Source: Thermoleophilales bacterium (GTDB lineage Bacteria; Actinomycetota; Thermoleophilia; Solirubrobacterales; 70-9). From it: a stretch of DNA of 64,000 nt. The notes under the pieces were generated by a model. It ran no database searches. It saw only the letters and a program-made list of their open reading frames with translations, and was not told the origin of the DNA. Below are positions 41,535-50,949 of the stretch, piece by piece; the stretch's first letter is position 1; each line of letters starts with the position of its first letter. A program made the position numbers and the translations under genes. The stretch covers positions 1 to 64,000 of the forward strand of contig JACJWY010000003.1 of assembly GCA_020636955.1 (NCBI GenBank), in the 5' to 3' direction.

Positions 41535-42833
41535 TCAGCCGGGGAGAGTTGCGAGGGCAGGGCCCTCGGCGGCCTCGTCGGCGACGGTGGCGGTGCGGAA
41601 AATCGGGTGGGGATGGTCGAGGAGCCCTTCCGGGTCCAGCGCCTCGTAGAGGTCTGCGAGGCGGTGGATGGCCTCCTGCCGGTAGGCAGTCCGGCGACCG
41701 GTGCGGCGCGGCATGAAATTGAAGTAGGTCCTGCCGCGGCCGTAGTCGGAGAGGACATCGACCGCATGAGCCATGCCTTCGGCCGCTTCCGTGAAGCCGA
41801 CCACGAAGAAGCAGTATTCGCCGTCGATCAGCTGGGTTGCCCCTCCCCCGGTCGCGGGCCTGGACAGCGCGCCGCCGAGGTGCCGGATCTCGACCATCAT
41901 CGCGCCGCATCCACCTGCGGGCCGGGCGAATTCGGCCACCAGCTGACAGGCATCGCCCGGCAACCGGTCCAGCAGGACATGCTCGAAGGCATGAGGCGGG
42001 GCTTCCGGATCGATCTCGGGGTCCGTGTACTCGCTCACGAAGGCTTCGGGGTCGGTATCCCGGACCGTGTTCAGCACCGGTTGAAGGTCGGTCAGAGGAG
42101 CCAGCAGAGCGTTCAGTTCTTCCGCGTCCCTTGGCGCGGTGACGACCACGACGGCCAGGGAAGGACCTTCGGGCGGATGCATCAGACGAACCGCCGAGGT
42201 GACGTCATCAGGCACCTGTGCGGTCCAGTCGGACCAGGCGCGAAGCACACGCTCGGCATCCTCGAAGCCCCAGCCGAGTACTCCGCCGGCCATGCGGGGA
42301 ACCGGGGTCAGCTCGACTTCCAGGCTGGTGATGACGCCGAAGCCACCGCCTCCGCCGCGCAGCGCCCAGAACAGATCCGGGTCGGAGTGGGCATCGACGC
42401 GGAGGATGCGGCCGTCCGGGACCACCAGTTCCGCGGCGCGGATTGCCGAGCAACCGAGGCCGAGATGACGGGACATGAAGCCGATCCCGCCACCCATCAT
42501 GTATCCGGTGACACCGACCGACGCGGCGGAACCGAACGGAGCGGTGAGTCCGTGCTCGTTGGCGGCCGCAATCAGCTCGCTCCAGCGGGCGGCGCCGCCG
42601 ATCCTGGCGACCCGGGTCACCGGATCGACCTCGACCCCGTCAAAGGCGCTCATGTCGAGCAGGATGCGATCGGTCGTGTCTCCGATCGGCGGGATCCCGT
42701 GGCCGGTCGAGAAAACGACCAGCTTCCGGTTCATGCGACGGGCTTCGGCGAAAGCAAAGGCCACGTCCTCGGGGGTTTCCGGCGCCAGACGGGCCGCCGC
42801 GGGCAGGAGGTTTACGAGTGAAGTCGTTGACAT
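41535..42833 (-). CDS. FAD-linked oxidase (PCMH / BBE-like), divergent from the SARP regulator
   Basis: 432 residues from ATG 42833 (MSTTSLVNLLPAAARLAPET). The FAD_binding_4 domain runs to about 210: LVVFSTGHGIPPIGDTTDRI, GAARWSELIAAANEHGLTAP, FGSAASVGVTGYMMGGGIGF; GH followed by a small-residue loop suggests the usual His-linked flavin. The C-terminal BBE berberine-bridge motif is DYGRGRTYFNFMPRRTG. This family oxidises alcohols, sugars or alkaloid-like metabolites with O2. Start separation from the divergent regulator is 62 bp, holding SARP-type repeats, so it may be a target. Substrate unknown. Confidence 0.85.
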   Translation of the reverse strand: MSTTSLVNLLPAAARLAPETPEDVAFAFAEARRMNRKLVVFSTGHGIPPIGDTTDRILLDMSAFDGVEVDPVTRVARIGGAARWSELIAAANEHGLTAPFGSAASVGVTGYMMGGGIGFMSRHLGLGCSAIRAAELVVPDGRILRVDAHSDPDLFWALRGGGGGFGVITSLEVELTPVPRMAGGVLGWGFEDAERVLRAWSDWTAQVPDDVTSAVRLMHPPEGPSLAVVVVTAPRDAEELNALLAPLTDLQPVLNTVRDTDPEAFVSEYTDPEIDPEAPPHAFEHVLLDRLPGDACQLVAEFARPAGGCGAMMVEIRHLGGALSRPATGGGATQLIDGEYCFFVVGFTEAAEGMAHAVDVLSDYGRGRTYFNFMPRRTGRRTAYRQEAIHRLADLYEALDPEGLLDHPHPIFRTATVADEAAEGPALATLPG

Positions 42834-42857
42834 GGCTGGCAGAATCTCCGGGACAGG

Positions 42858-42897
42858 TTGCGCCCGGATTGCGGCCAAATGACAGGCACCTTGCGAT
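42858..42897. promoter_or_regulatory. Heptamer direct repeats with 11/22-bp spacing (SARP-type)
   Basis: TTGCGCC at 42858, TTGCGGC at 42869 and TTGCGAT at 42891. Spacing is 11 and 22 bp (one and two helical turns), the pattern of SARP operators, in the gap between the flavin oxidase and the first SARP regulator. The last copy overlaps the ATG at 42896. Confidence 0.5.
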
Positions 42898-45800
42898 GAC
42901 ATCACCGAACCCCCGAATCACGCTGTGCGGCAGGCTTTCCGTGGTCTGGGACGGAAAGGAGCTGGGTCAGGCGCTGCCCGGACGGCAGGGGCGCCTGCTC
43001 TTCGCGTTTCTGGTCCTGAACCGGCGCCGGCCGGTCCGGCGGGACGAACTGGTCGAGGCTCTATGGGCCGATGAAGGGCTGCCAAGCGGCGGTGAAGGGC
43101 TGCTGGCCCCGCCGCTTTCGAGGCTCAGGAAAGCCCTCGGGCCGGGCAAGCTGGAGGGACGCTCCGATCTCGAACTCAACCTCGGTGAAGGCGCCTGGAT
43201 CGACTGGGAGGCCGCCGAAGAGGCAATCCGCAAGTCGCGGGACTTTGAATCCCGGGAACACCACCGCGAGGCCTTCGACGAAGCGGTCGAGGCGGCCGGA
43301 ATTCTTTCCGGAGGGCTCCTGCCCGGCCTGGAATCGGGCTGGATCGACGATTACCGGAACGAGCTCGAGGACCTGCGCCTCCAGGCGCTCGAGCTGATCG
43401 CGCGTGCCGGAAGCCACCTCGGCGATGCGGAAAGGGCCCGCGGCGAGCGGGCGGCCCGCCAGGCGGTCGAAGCGGCACCATTCAGGGAATCGGCCAGGAC
43501 CTCGCTGATCGAAGTCATGGAAGCCCAGGGCAACATCGCCGAGGCGCTCCGTGCCTACGAGGATTTCCGGGTACTGCTGCGAGACGAACTGGGGACCTTT
43601 CCGGCTCCGGAGCTGGGCGCGATTCACGAAAGGCTGCTGAACGCCCATGAGAATGCGGCCGCCACCCGGCAGGATGCCGGCCAGTCGCCCGGTGGCGAGC
43701 CGGAAGCGGAGGAGTCCCGAGCAGCGGGTACCGGGACCCGGCTTGAGGCAGAGCGGGTCCCGCTCGAGCGACAGGCCACCCCGGAGCAGATCGGACGACT
43801 GATCGACCCCCGGATCACCGAGATCGACCTGGTCGGCAGGGACGAAATACTCGCCGAGCTGAACCGGGAGCTCGACCTGGCCGTCGAAGGTGACCTGAGA
43901 ATCGCTCTCCTCGCCGGCGATGGGGGGATCGGCAAGACCCGGATCGCCGCCGAGCTGGCCGCGGGCAGAGACGACGTGACCGTCCTTTACGGCCGGTCGG
44001 AGCCGGACGAGGTAAGACCCTTTCGCATCTGGTCGGGGTTGCTTCGCTCGGCGATGCGACAGGTCCGGGACATCCCGCCGGCAGAGATCGTCGGGGCCGA
44101 CGGACCCACCCTCGCCCGGATCCTGCCCGAACTGGTGCGAAGCATGGAATTGCCACCGCCGGGTCCGGCCGGTGACCTCGAATCCGAGCGAAGGGCTCTT
44201 TTCGGTGCCGTGATGCGGATGATCGGGCGCCTCTCGGCCAGGCAACCGATGCTCATCGTGCTGGACGATCTTCATTGGGCGGATCGGTCGACCCTGATGC
44301 TTCTGGCCAGCCTGGCCGGCGACAACCCGCCCGGAGGGGTGCTGGCCCTCGGCCTGTACCGGGACACCGAACTGCCGGTAGACAGCATGCTGCCCGAAAC
44401 GCTGACCAATCTCCAGCGGCGGCTGCCCACCCTCAAGCTCGATGTCGAAGCCCTGGACACCGAACAGGTAGGTCAATTGGTCGGAAGCCGCCTGGACTCC
44501 GCTCTCGCCAGCTCCCTGCGCGACCAGACCGGGGGAAATCCCTTCCTGATCGAGCAACTGGTCCGCCACCTCGAAGACACCGGGATGGAGGATCCCGAAG
44601 CCGCTCCGGCGGAGGTCCGACAGATCATTTCCCAGCGGGTCAACCATCTCCCCGAGGGCGGCGCCGAACTTCTGCGGCGGGCTTCACTGATCGGCCGAGA
44701 TTTCGACCTGGCGATCCTGATGGCCACCACGGGCCAGGAAGAAGACGAAGTCATCGATCTGCTCGACTCCGCCGTGGCGGCCGGGCTGCTTGACGAATCA
44801 CCCACCGTTCCGGGCCGTTACTCGTTCGTCCATGCCCTGCTTCGAAGCACCCTCGAAGACGAGCTGGGACTGACCAGGCGGGCCCTGATCCACCGGGACA
44901 TCGGCGAGGCGATAGAGCGACAGACCGCCGGCCGGCCGGAACGACGGGTCGGGGAAAAGGCCTGGCATTTCATCCAGGCCGGCCCGGCCGAAGCCGACCG
45001 GGCGATTCACTGGGCCACCCAGGCAGCCGAGCAGGCGGAAGCCCGCCTCGCCTACGACGAGGCGGTCGACTTCTTCGAAGGCGCGATCGCCGCCGCCCGG
45101 GCCGACGAACCGGTCGATCAGGGCCTGCTCGCCCGGCTGCTCCTCAGCCAGGCGAAAGCCAGATGGAAGAACGGCTCGCTTCAGGAAGCGGGCAACACCT
45201 TCCTCGATGCCGCGAGGGCAGCGAGGGAATCCGGGCTGCCGGAGCTGGCAGCCGAGGCGGCGATCGGCAGCCGCTGGGGTGGCTGGGATGCCTTCGACGT
45301 TGACATGGTCGAGCAACTGACCCTGATGCGCCAGGCACTGGAAGGTTTGCCTGCCGCCGACAGTCCGCTGCGGGCGGAGCTGATGGCGATGCTCGGGAAC
45401 ATCCTCTACTACGGCAGCGGCAAAGCAGCCGAAGCCCGTGAGCTTGCGGACCAGGCGCTCGACATGATCGGGCGACTCGATGCCCCCGAGGCGGAGTTCG
45501 GGGTGATCCAGGCGACCGCCTACCGTCGCTGGGAGCCGCTCCGGCTGGACGAGAGGCTGCCCGCCTCGGAACGCATGCTGGAGTTGGGCGAAGAGCTCGG
45601 CGACCCCGAATTGATCGGCCAGGCACTCGTCTCCAGGCAGCTTTCGTTTCTGAACCTCGGCCGGGGCGCCGAAGCCGAAGCCGATCGCAGCAGGCATTAC
45701 GCGATGAGCGAGACCCTGCCCCAGATCCGGGTGATCTCGAAGTCGATGCGGGCGACTTCCTGGTTCATGACCGGAGACTGGCAGGACGGCGAGGAGCTGG

Positions 45801-46483
45801 CCCGGGAACTCGAATCCGAAGGCATGCCCCGGGGAGCGTCGCTTTTGCTCGAAGATGCGCTGCGCTTCATGGTCCGGGCGCAGCAGGGGGCACTGGCGGA
45901 GCATCTCGGCCGGCTCGAGCTCTTCGAGGCCGGTGCCAGGGGCTGGGAGATGTGGCCGACCTGGCGCCTGGGGCTGATGCTCGCCAAAGCCCAGGCGGGC
46001 CAGCTGGACGAGGTCAGGGAGATGGTCGCCGAGATGGGATATGAAGGACTCGACGACACCAGAGACTTCAACAACACGCTGCTTCCGTTCTGCGCGGTTG
46101 GCAATCTGCTGGCCGGGGAGCTGCACGACCGGAAGGGCGCCGCGAAGCTGGTCGAGCTGCTCGAACCCTTCAGTGGCGAGTGGATCATCATCGCCCGGAT
46201 CGGATCCACCCTGGGACCGGTCGACATGCACCTGGGTGAACTTCACCTGCTGGCCGGAAACCACCGTGAGGCGGCGACCGCACTGGAGCGTTCGCTGGTT
46301 ACCTGCGAGGCGATGGAGGCTGTCCCCTATCTCGCCCGGACCCGTCTGGCCCTGGCTTCGGCTTTCGAAGCGATGGACGATCCGGATGGCAGTGAGCGCC
46401 GGCTGAAGCTGAGACATGAGGGCGAGGAAGTGGCCCGAAGGCTCGACATGCAGGCGATTCTGGCCCGGCATCTCCCCTCCTGA
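42896..46483 (+). CDS. SARP-AAA-TPR transcriptional regulator, copy 1
   Basis: 1195 residues from ATG 42896; the 26 codons to 42818 overlap the divergent gene. Order: winged-helix OmpR-like DNA-binding domain (ITLCGRLSVVWDGKELGQAL, LRKALGPGK; about 5-100), BTAD helical domain (RARGERAARQAVEAAPFRES; LRAYEDFRVLLRDELGTFPA; about 100-250), linker, AAA ATPase (Walker A LLAGDGGIGKTRIAAELAAG near 340; Walker B LIVLDDLHWADRSTLML near 454), and TPR-like helices to the end. AfsR-type SARPs with an ATPase and TPR activate antibiotic and other secondary-metabolite genes. The C-terminal half has no LuxR HTH. A paralogue follows 77 bp downstream. Confidence 0.9.
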   Translation: MTSPNPRITLCGRLSVVWDGKELGQALPGRQGRLLFAFLVLNRRRPVRRDELVEALWADEGLPSGGEGLLAPPLSRLRKALGPGKLEGRSDLELNLGEGAWIDWEAAEEAIRKSRDFESREHHREAFDEAVEAAGILSGGLLPGLESGWIDDYRNELEDLRLQALELIARAGSHLGDAERARGERAARQAVEAAPFRESARTSLIEVMEAQGNIAEALRAYEDFRVLLRDELGTFPAPELGAIHERLLNAHENAAATRQDAGQSPGGEPEAEESRAAGTGTRLEAERVPLERQATPEQIGRLIDPRITEIDLVGRDEILAELNRELDLAVEGDLRIALLAGDGGIGKTRIAAELAAGRDDVTVLYGRSEPDEVRPFRIWSGLLRSAMRQVRDIPPAEIVGADGPTLARILPELVRSMELPPPGPAGDLESERRALFGAVMRMIGRLSARQPMLIVLDDLHWADRSTLMLLASLAGDNPPGGVLALGLYRDTELPVDSMLPETLTNLQRRLPTLKLDVEALDTEQVGQLVGSRLDSALASSLRDQTGGNPFLIEQLVRHLEDTGMEDPEAAPAEVRQIISQRVNHLPEGGAELLRRASLIGRDFDLAILMATTGQEEDEVIDLLDSAVAAGLLDESPTVPGRYSFVHALLRSTLEDELGLTRRALIHRDIGEAIERQTAGRPERRVGEKAWHFIQAGPAEADRAIHWATQAAEQAEARLAYDEAVDFFEGAIAAARADEPVDQGLLARLLLSQAKARWKNGSLQEAGNTFLDAARAARESGLPELAAEAAIGSRWGGWDAFDVDMVEQLTLMRQALEGLPAADSPLRAELMAMLGNILYYGSGKAAEARELADQALDMIGRLDAPEAEFGVIQATAYRRWEPLRLDERLPASERMLELGEELGDPELIGQALVSRQLSFLNLGRGAEAEADRSRHYAMSETLPQIRVISKSMRATSWFMTGDWQDGEELARELESEGMPRGASLLLEDALRFMVRAQQGALAEHLGRLELFEAGARGWEMWPTWRLGLMLAKAQAGQLDEVREMVAEMGYEGLDDTRDFNNTLLPFCAVGNLLAGELHDRKGAAKLVELLEPFSGEWIIIARIGSTLGPVDMHLGELHLLAGNHREAATALERSLVTCEAMEAVPYLARTRLALASAFEAMDDPDGSERRLKLRHEGEEVARRLDMQAILARHLPS

Positions 46484-46530
46484 TCGCGTGCGCTGACTCC
46501 TCCTGGTCGCGTGCGCTGATTTTGGTCGCG
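46484..46530. promoter_or_regulatory. Direct repeats upstream of the second SARP regulator
   Basis: TCGCGTGCGCTGA occurs at 46484 and again at 46507 (23 bp apart), with a partial third TCGCGCC at 46526. It begins immediately after the TGA of copy 1. The repeat period is close to two helical turns, so it could be a second SARP site. Confidence 0.45.
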
Positions 46531-46560
46531 CCACCCTGCCGGTTTGGATAGGTTGGCGCG

Positions 46561-49500
46561 GTGGGAAATCCCGGGATAACGGTCTGTGGCAGGCTCACCG
46601 TGGCATGGGACGGCGAGCAGCTGGAAGCCGAGCTTCCGGGCCGCCAGGGCAGGTTGATATTCGCCTACCTGGTCCTCAACCGAAGTCGTCCGGTGAGAAG
46701 GGATGAACTGGTCGAGGCCCTCTGGGCCGATGAAGGGCTGCCGAGCGGCGGCGAGGCGCTGCTCGCCCCGCCCCTGTCCAGGCTGCGCAAGGCACTGGGC
46801 GAGGGTCGGCTGGAGGGCCGCTCCGAGCTTGCACTGAATCTGGGTGAAGACCCGGCGATTGACTACGAGATCGCGCAACAAAGGCTCGACTCCGCCCAGG
46901 AAATTGCCGGCGACCGGTCGATAACAGGCGAGCGTCTCACCGCGGGCTGGGAGGCCGCCCGGGAGGCCGCCGGCATCTTCGAGGGCGGACTGCTTCCCGG
47001 CCTCGAGGCCCGCTGGATCGAGGAACACAGGGTCCATTTCGAGGAACTGCGCCTGAAGTCGCTGGAGACGGTCGCCCGGATCGGCGCCCGCCTCGGGCCC
47101 ACGGAGCAGGCCCAGGCCGAGAAGGCAGCCCGCAACGCGGTCGAAGCTTCCCCTTTTCGCGAGTCGGCCCGCGCCGCCCTGATCGAGCTGCTCGAAGCGG
47201 AAGGTAACGTCGCCGAAGCGCTCCGTGCATACGAGGAGCTTCGGATGCTGCTTCGCGAGGAACTCGGCACCTTTCCGGCGCCGGAGCTCGCGGCGATTCA
47301 CGACCGGCTGCTCAGGGCAAACGAAAGCCGGGAAGAAGCTGAACCTCCGGCCTCGCCAAGGCAGTCGTCGAAACCCGCCCCGGCCTCAACACCAAGGGGC
47401 ATCGGGCTCGAGATCGACCCAGGCATCGAATCCGGGTACCTGGTCGGGCGCGAGGGGATACTCACCCGGCTGGGGGCCGAGCTGGATCTCGCCGCCGCCG
47501 GCGAGTTGAGGATCGCCCTGCTCGCCGGCGAGGGCGGAGTCGGCAAGACCCGGCTCGCAGCCGAGCTGGCCGCGAGCCGGGATGACATAACCGTCCTTTA
47601 CGGCCGCTCGGAGCCCGACGAGGTCCGGCCGTTCAGGATCTGGTCCGGTCTCCTCCAGTCGGCAGTCCGGCAACTCGGCGAGATCGACCCAGCCGACATC
47701 GTCGGCGGGGACGGCCCGACGCTTTCGCGCCTCTTGCCGGAGCTGACCAGGCGAATGGACCTGCCCGAACCGGGTCCGACCTCGGACCTTGAGTCCGAGC
47801 GGCAGGCGCTCTTCGGCGCGGTAATGCGGATGATCGGCCGGTTCTCGGCAAAACGACCGATGCTGGTCATCCTCGATGACCTGCATTGGGCCGACCGCTC
47901 TACTCTCCGCCTCCTGGCCAGCATGGCGGGCGACAACCCGCTGAGGAGCATCCTGGCCCTGGGGATCTACCGGGACACCGAACTGCCCGCCGACAGCCAC
48001 CTGCCCGACACCCTCAGCCAGCTTCAGCGTCGCCTGCCGACCACCCGGCTGCAGGTCGAAGCGCTGGATGAGGATGAAGTGAGAAGCCTGATCTCCGGCC
48101 GGCTCGACGAAGGACTCGCCACCGTGGTCCACGATCAGACCGGAGGCAACCCGTTCTTCGTCGAACAGCTGGTGCGAAACCACGAGGAATCCGGGGAAGA
48201 TCAGTTGGGTGGAGTCCCGCCGGAGATCAGGGAGGTCATTGCGCAGCGTGTTTCACGGCTGCCGGAGGGCGGTCCGGAATTGCTTGGACGAGCCGCACTG
48301 ATCGGCCGTGATTTCGACCTCGAGATCCTGCGACGGACCACGGCCGACGATGACGACCGGATCATCGACCTGCTTGATGCCGCCGTCGCGGCGGGCCTCC
48401 TGAACGAGTCCGGATCAGTGCCGGGCCGGTATTCGTTCGTTCACGCCCTGGTCAGAAGCTCACTGGAAGGCGGTTTCAGCCTGACCCGCCGGGCCGCGAT
48501 CCACCGGCAAATCGGCGAGGCGGTCGAACAGCGCAACCAGAACCGCTTCGGCAGCCAGCGCGACGAGGACCTTCCCGCCCTGGCCTGGCATTTCACCCGG
48601 GCGGGGCCGGCCGAAGCCGACCGCGCGATTCACTACGCGACCCTGTCCGCAAAGCAGGCGGAAGAACGGCTCGCCTACGACGAGGCGGTCGAATTCCTGG
48701 ACGGAGCGATCACCGCCTGCCGGGCAGATGAGCCGGTCGATCAGGGCCTGTTGGCCGAGCTGTTGCTCAGCCGGGCTGAAGCGGAGTGGCGCATGGCACT
48801 GCTCCAGCAGTCGGGACGCACCTTCAGTGAAGCGGCCGAAGCGGCGAGGGAATCCGGCATTCCCGAGTTGATCGCCCGGGCCGCGATGGGAACCACCTGG
48901 GGCAGCTGGGATTCCTTCGAGAGCGACCGCGAGGTCCAGGACCGGTTGCTGACCGAGGCCCTGGAGGCGATCGGACCCGGGGACAGCGAGTTCCGGGCGC
49001 AGCTACTCGCCAGCCTCGCCCAGATCAGATACTTCAGCGGGGGCGTGTCGACCGAGGCCAGGGAAATGGCGATCGAGGCGACCGGGATGGCCGAACGGGT
49101 CGGTGATCCCTACACCTTCTTCGTCGCCAACATCGCCGCCTCGTTTCTCAGGTGGGAGCCGGACAACCGCGACAGCCGGCTGCCGATGGCCGACCGGCTG
49201 GTGAAGGTGGCCGAGTCATCTGAGGATCCCGAGGATCTCGCCGAGGCGCTCAGCTGGCGGGCGGTGGTGATGTTGAACCTCGGCCGCCGGGCGGAAGCGG
49301 ATGCGGACGTCGCCAGGTTCGATGTGCTGGCCCGGACCCTGCCCCAGATCCGGGTCAACCAGGCAGCCCTTCATGCCGGCAGGATGGTTCTGGAGGGGCG
49401 CTGGAAGGCGGCCGGGAAGCTGATCACCGAAACCGTCGCGCAGGACATCCCGACGGCCGCCCGGGTGGCGCTGACCGATTCCCTCCTGTTCGGGATCAGG

Positions 49501-50106
49501 GCCGAGCAGGGAAAGCTGGGGGATCATCTTGATCATGTGAAGGCGATGGCGGCGCAGTCGTCCGTCTGGGAGCACTGGCCGACCTGGCGCATGGCCTATT
49601 ACCTGGCGATGGTCCAGGCCGGCCGGGGCAAAGAGGTATTGGAACGCGTTGACCGCTACACCGACGATGACATCGAGGGGATCGAAAGCCGCAACATCAC
49701 CTACCTCTCATTCTGCGCGCTCGCCTCGATCGTGGCCTGTGAAATCGGATTCGAGCGGGGGGCAGCCACGCTGGTCGGCCTGATGGAGCCCTACTCGGGC
49801 GAATGGGTGATGACCGGCCCGGCCGGTTCCACTCTCGGGCCGGTCGACATGCATCTCGGACAGACCTGCCTGCTGCTGGGCCGCGACCGCGAGGCGGCCA
49901 CCTGGCTGGAGAGATCGGTCGAGACCTGCGAAGAGATGGCAGCCCGCCCTTACCTTGCCCATTCCGGAATGCACCTCGCCCTCGCCCTGAAAAGAATCGG
50001 AAACCCCGAACCAGACAGAGCCGAAGAGCTGATGAGTTCAGGCCGGGAGATCGCCGAGGAGCTCGAAATGCGCATGCTCCTCGACCGCATCGACCGGTGG
50101 ACTTAG
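46561..50106 (+). CDS. SARP-AAA-TPR transcriptional regulator, copy 2
   Basis: 1181 residues from GTG 46561. Same architecture as copy 1: winged helix (ITVCGRLTVAWDGEQLEAEL), BTAD (EKAARNAVEASPFRESARAA), ATPase (Walker A LLAGEGGVGKTRLAAELAAS near 323; Walker B LVILDDLHWADRSTLRLL near 436), TPR to the end. The two proteins match along their full length (for example ALWADEGLPSGG and LYGRSEPDEVRPFRIWSGLL identical), so a tandem duplication. Copy 2 has its own promoter-like and repeat region but the gap is only 77 bp; read-through from copy 1 is likely. Function: ligand- or nucleotide-controlled activator, targets unknown. Confidence 0.9.
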   Translation: MGNPGITVCGRLTVAWDGEQLEAELPGRQGRLIFAYLVLNRSRPVRRDELVEALWADEGLPSGGEALLAPPLSRLRKALGEGRLEGRSELALNLGEDPAIDYEIAQQRLDSAQEIAGDRSITGERLTAGWEAAREAAGIFEGGLLPGLEARWIEEHRVHFEELRLKSLETVARIGARLGPTEQAQAEKAARNAVEASPFRESARAALIELLEAEGNVAEALRAYEELRMLLREELGTFPAPELAAIHDRLLRANESREEAEPPASPRQSSKPAPASTPRGIGLEIDPGIESGYLVGREGILTRLGAELDLAAAGELRIALLAGEGGVGKTRLAAELAASRDDITVLYGRSEPDEVRPFRIWSGLLQSAVRQLGEIDPADIVGGDGPTLSRLLPELTRRMDLPEPGPTSDLESERQALFGAVMRMIGRFSAKRPMLVILDDLHWADRSTLRLLASMAGDNPLRSILALGIYRDTELPADSHLPDTLSQLQRRLPTTRLQVEALDEDEVRSLISGRLDEGLATVVHDQTGGNPFFVEQLVRNHEESGEDQLGGVPPEIREVIAQRVSRLPEGGPELLGRAALIGRDFDLEILRRTTADDDDRIIDLLDAAVAAGLLNESGSVPGRYSFVHALVRSSLEGGFSLTRRAAIHRQIGEAVEQRNQNRFGSQRDEDLPALAWHFTRAGPAEADRAIHYATLSAKQAEERLAYDEAVEFLDGAITACRADEPVDQGLLAELLLSRAEAEWRMALLQQSGRTFSEAAEAARESGIPELIARAAMGTTWGSWDSFESDREVQDRLLTEALEAIGPGDSEFRAQLLASLAQIRYFSGGVSTEAREMAIEATGMAERVGDPYTFFVANIAASFLRWEPDNRDSRLPMADRLVKVAESSEDPEDLAEALSWRAVVMLNLGRRAEADADVARFDVLARTLPQIRVNQAALHAGRMVLEGRWKAAGKLITETVAQDIPTAARVALTDSLLFGIRAEQGKLGDHLDHVKAMAAQSSVWEHWPTWRMAYYLAMVQAGRGKEVLERVDRYTDDDIEGIESRNITYLSFCALASIVACEIGFERGAATLVGLMEPYSGEWVMTGPAGSTLGPVDMHLGQTCLLLGRDREAATWLERSVETCEEMAARPYLAHSGMHLALALKRIGNPEPDRAEELMSSGREIAEELEMRMLLDRIDRWT

Positions 50107-50124
50107 AACCCCCCGCGCCGGGTT

Positions 50125-50204
50125 CTAATGGAGGCCGGGACCGGTCGCCTTGATGACCAGGTCCGGTCTCGTCCCTCACGCGAACTAATGGAGGCCGGGA
50201 CCGG
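50125..50204. repeat. 20-bp direct repeat at the end of the hydratase gene
   Basis: CTAATGGAGGCCGGGACCGG at 50125-50144 is repeated exactly at 50185-50204 (60-bp period). The second copy encodes the last codons and stop of the hydratase. This looks like a small tandem duplication of the 3' end. Confidence 0.8.
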
Positions 50205-50895
50205 ACCTTTGCCACTCCACCTGACCGCGGCCCTCGGTTGCTGATCGCCCCTCGATGTCATCCCATTCGTGAAGCATCCGCTTCAGGCGGGCAACGCCTT
50301 CGGGGTCGTGGGCGGAGATCCGGCCGGCCAGCTCGAGGGCTGTGTTCTCGGTCGCCGCACCCGGAGCGGCCTGGTTGACCAGGCCCATTCGGAGAGCCTC
50401 GTCCACCTTGACGGTGTTCGAGGAAAGCAGCAGATACTTGGCGTGGCTGAGGCCGCAGAGAGTGACCAGCCGGGCCGGACCGACCGGCACCCCGAGCGCC
50501 GCTCCGGGGAAGCGCATCTGAAGGTTCGAACCGCCGATCCGGATGTCGCAGGCCGCCGCGATCTCCGCCCCGCCCCCGACCACGTAACCGTGGCAGGCGG
50601 CGATTGTCGGTTTGGGGAACTGGACCACCGCGTCGTAGAGGTCGGCGAAGAGCTGCATCTTGTTGACCTTCGCCTCATCGTCGATGTCTTCCTTGATGTC
50701 GGCCCCGGCCGAAAAAGCCATGTAGTCGGTCGAGGAAAAGACGAGAACCTTCACGTTGCTGTCGCCGCGGGCGACCGCGACGTGCTCGATCAGCTCGACC
50801 AGCATTCCCGTGTTGATCGCATTCATCGCCTTGGGCCGGTCGAGCTGGATCAGGGCTACCCCGCGGTCATCGACTTCATAGGTGGTCAGGCTCAT
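50185..50895 (-). CDS. Enoyl-CoA hydratase/isomerase family protein
   Basis: 236 residues from ATG 50895, GAAAGGAAGC upstream. Crotonase-fold motifs: VALIQLDRPKAMNAINTGML, FSAGADIKEDIDDEAK (oxyanion loop AGADIK), KPTIAACHGYVVGGGAEIAA (second oxyanion Gly) and AACDIRIGGSNLQMRFPGAA. The usual catalytic Glu after the second loop appears to be replaced in GAALGVPVGPARLV, so hydratase activity is uncertain; it may be an isomerase or thioesterase-type crotonase. It lies downstream of pth. Confidence 0.85.
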   Translation of the reverse strand: MSLTTYEVDDRGVALIQLDRPKAMNAINTGMLVELIEHVAVARGDSNVKVLVFSSTDYMAFSAGADIKEDIDDEAKVNKMQLFADLYDAVVQFPKPTIAACHGYVVGGGAEIAAACDIRIGGSNLQMRFPGAALGVPVGPARLVTLCGLSHAKYLLLSSNTVKVDEALRMGLVNQAAPGAATENTALELAGRISAHDPEGVARLKRMLHEWDDIEGRSATEGRGQVEWQRSGPGLH

Positions 50896-50949
50896 GCTTC
50901 CTTTCTTCAGTGAGTCCGGCTCGGCAGCCGGCCCACTCATCGCGCTGGT

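Noticed and set aside
44798..46534. Long minus-strand open frame (578 codons) opposite the first SARP regulator
   Set aside because: It is antisense to a clear conserved multi-domain protein; composition is biased (Arg, Gly, Pro) with no known motifs. GC-rich codon bias makes such frames common.
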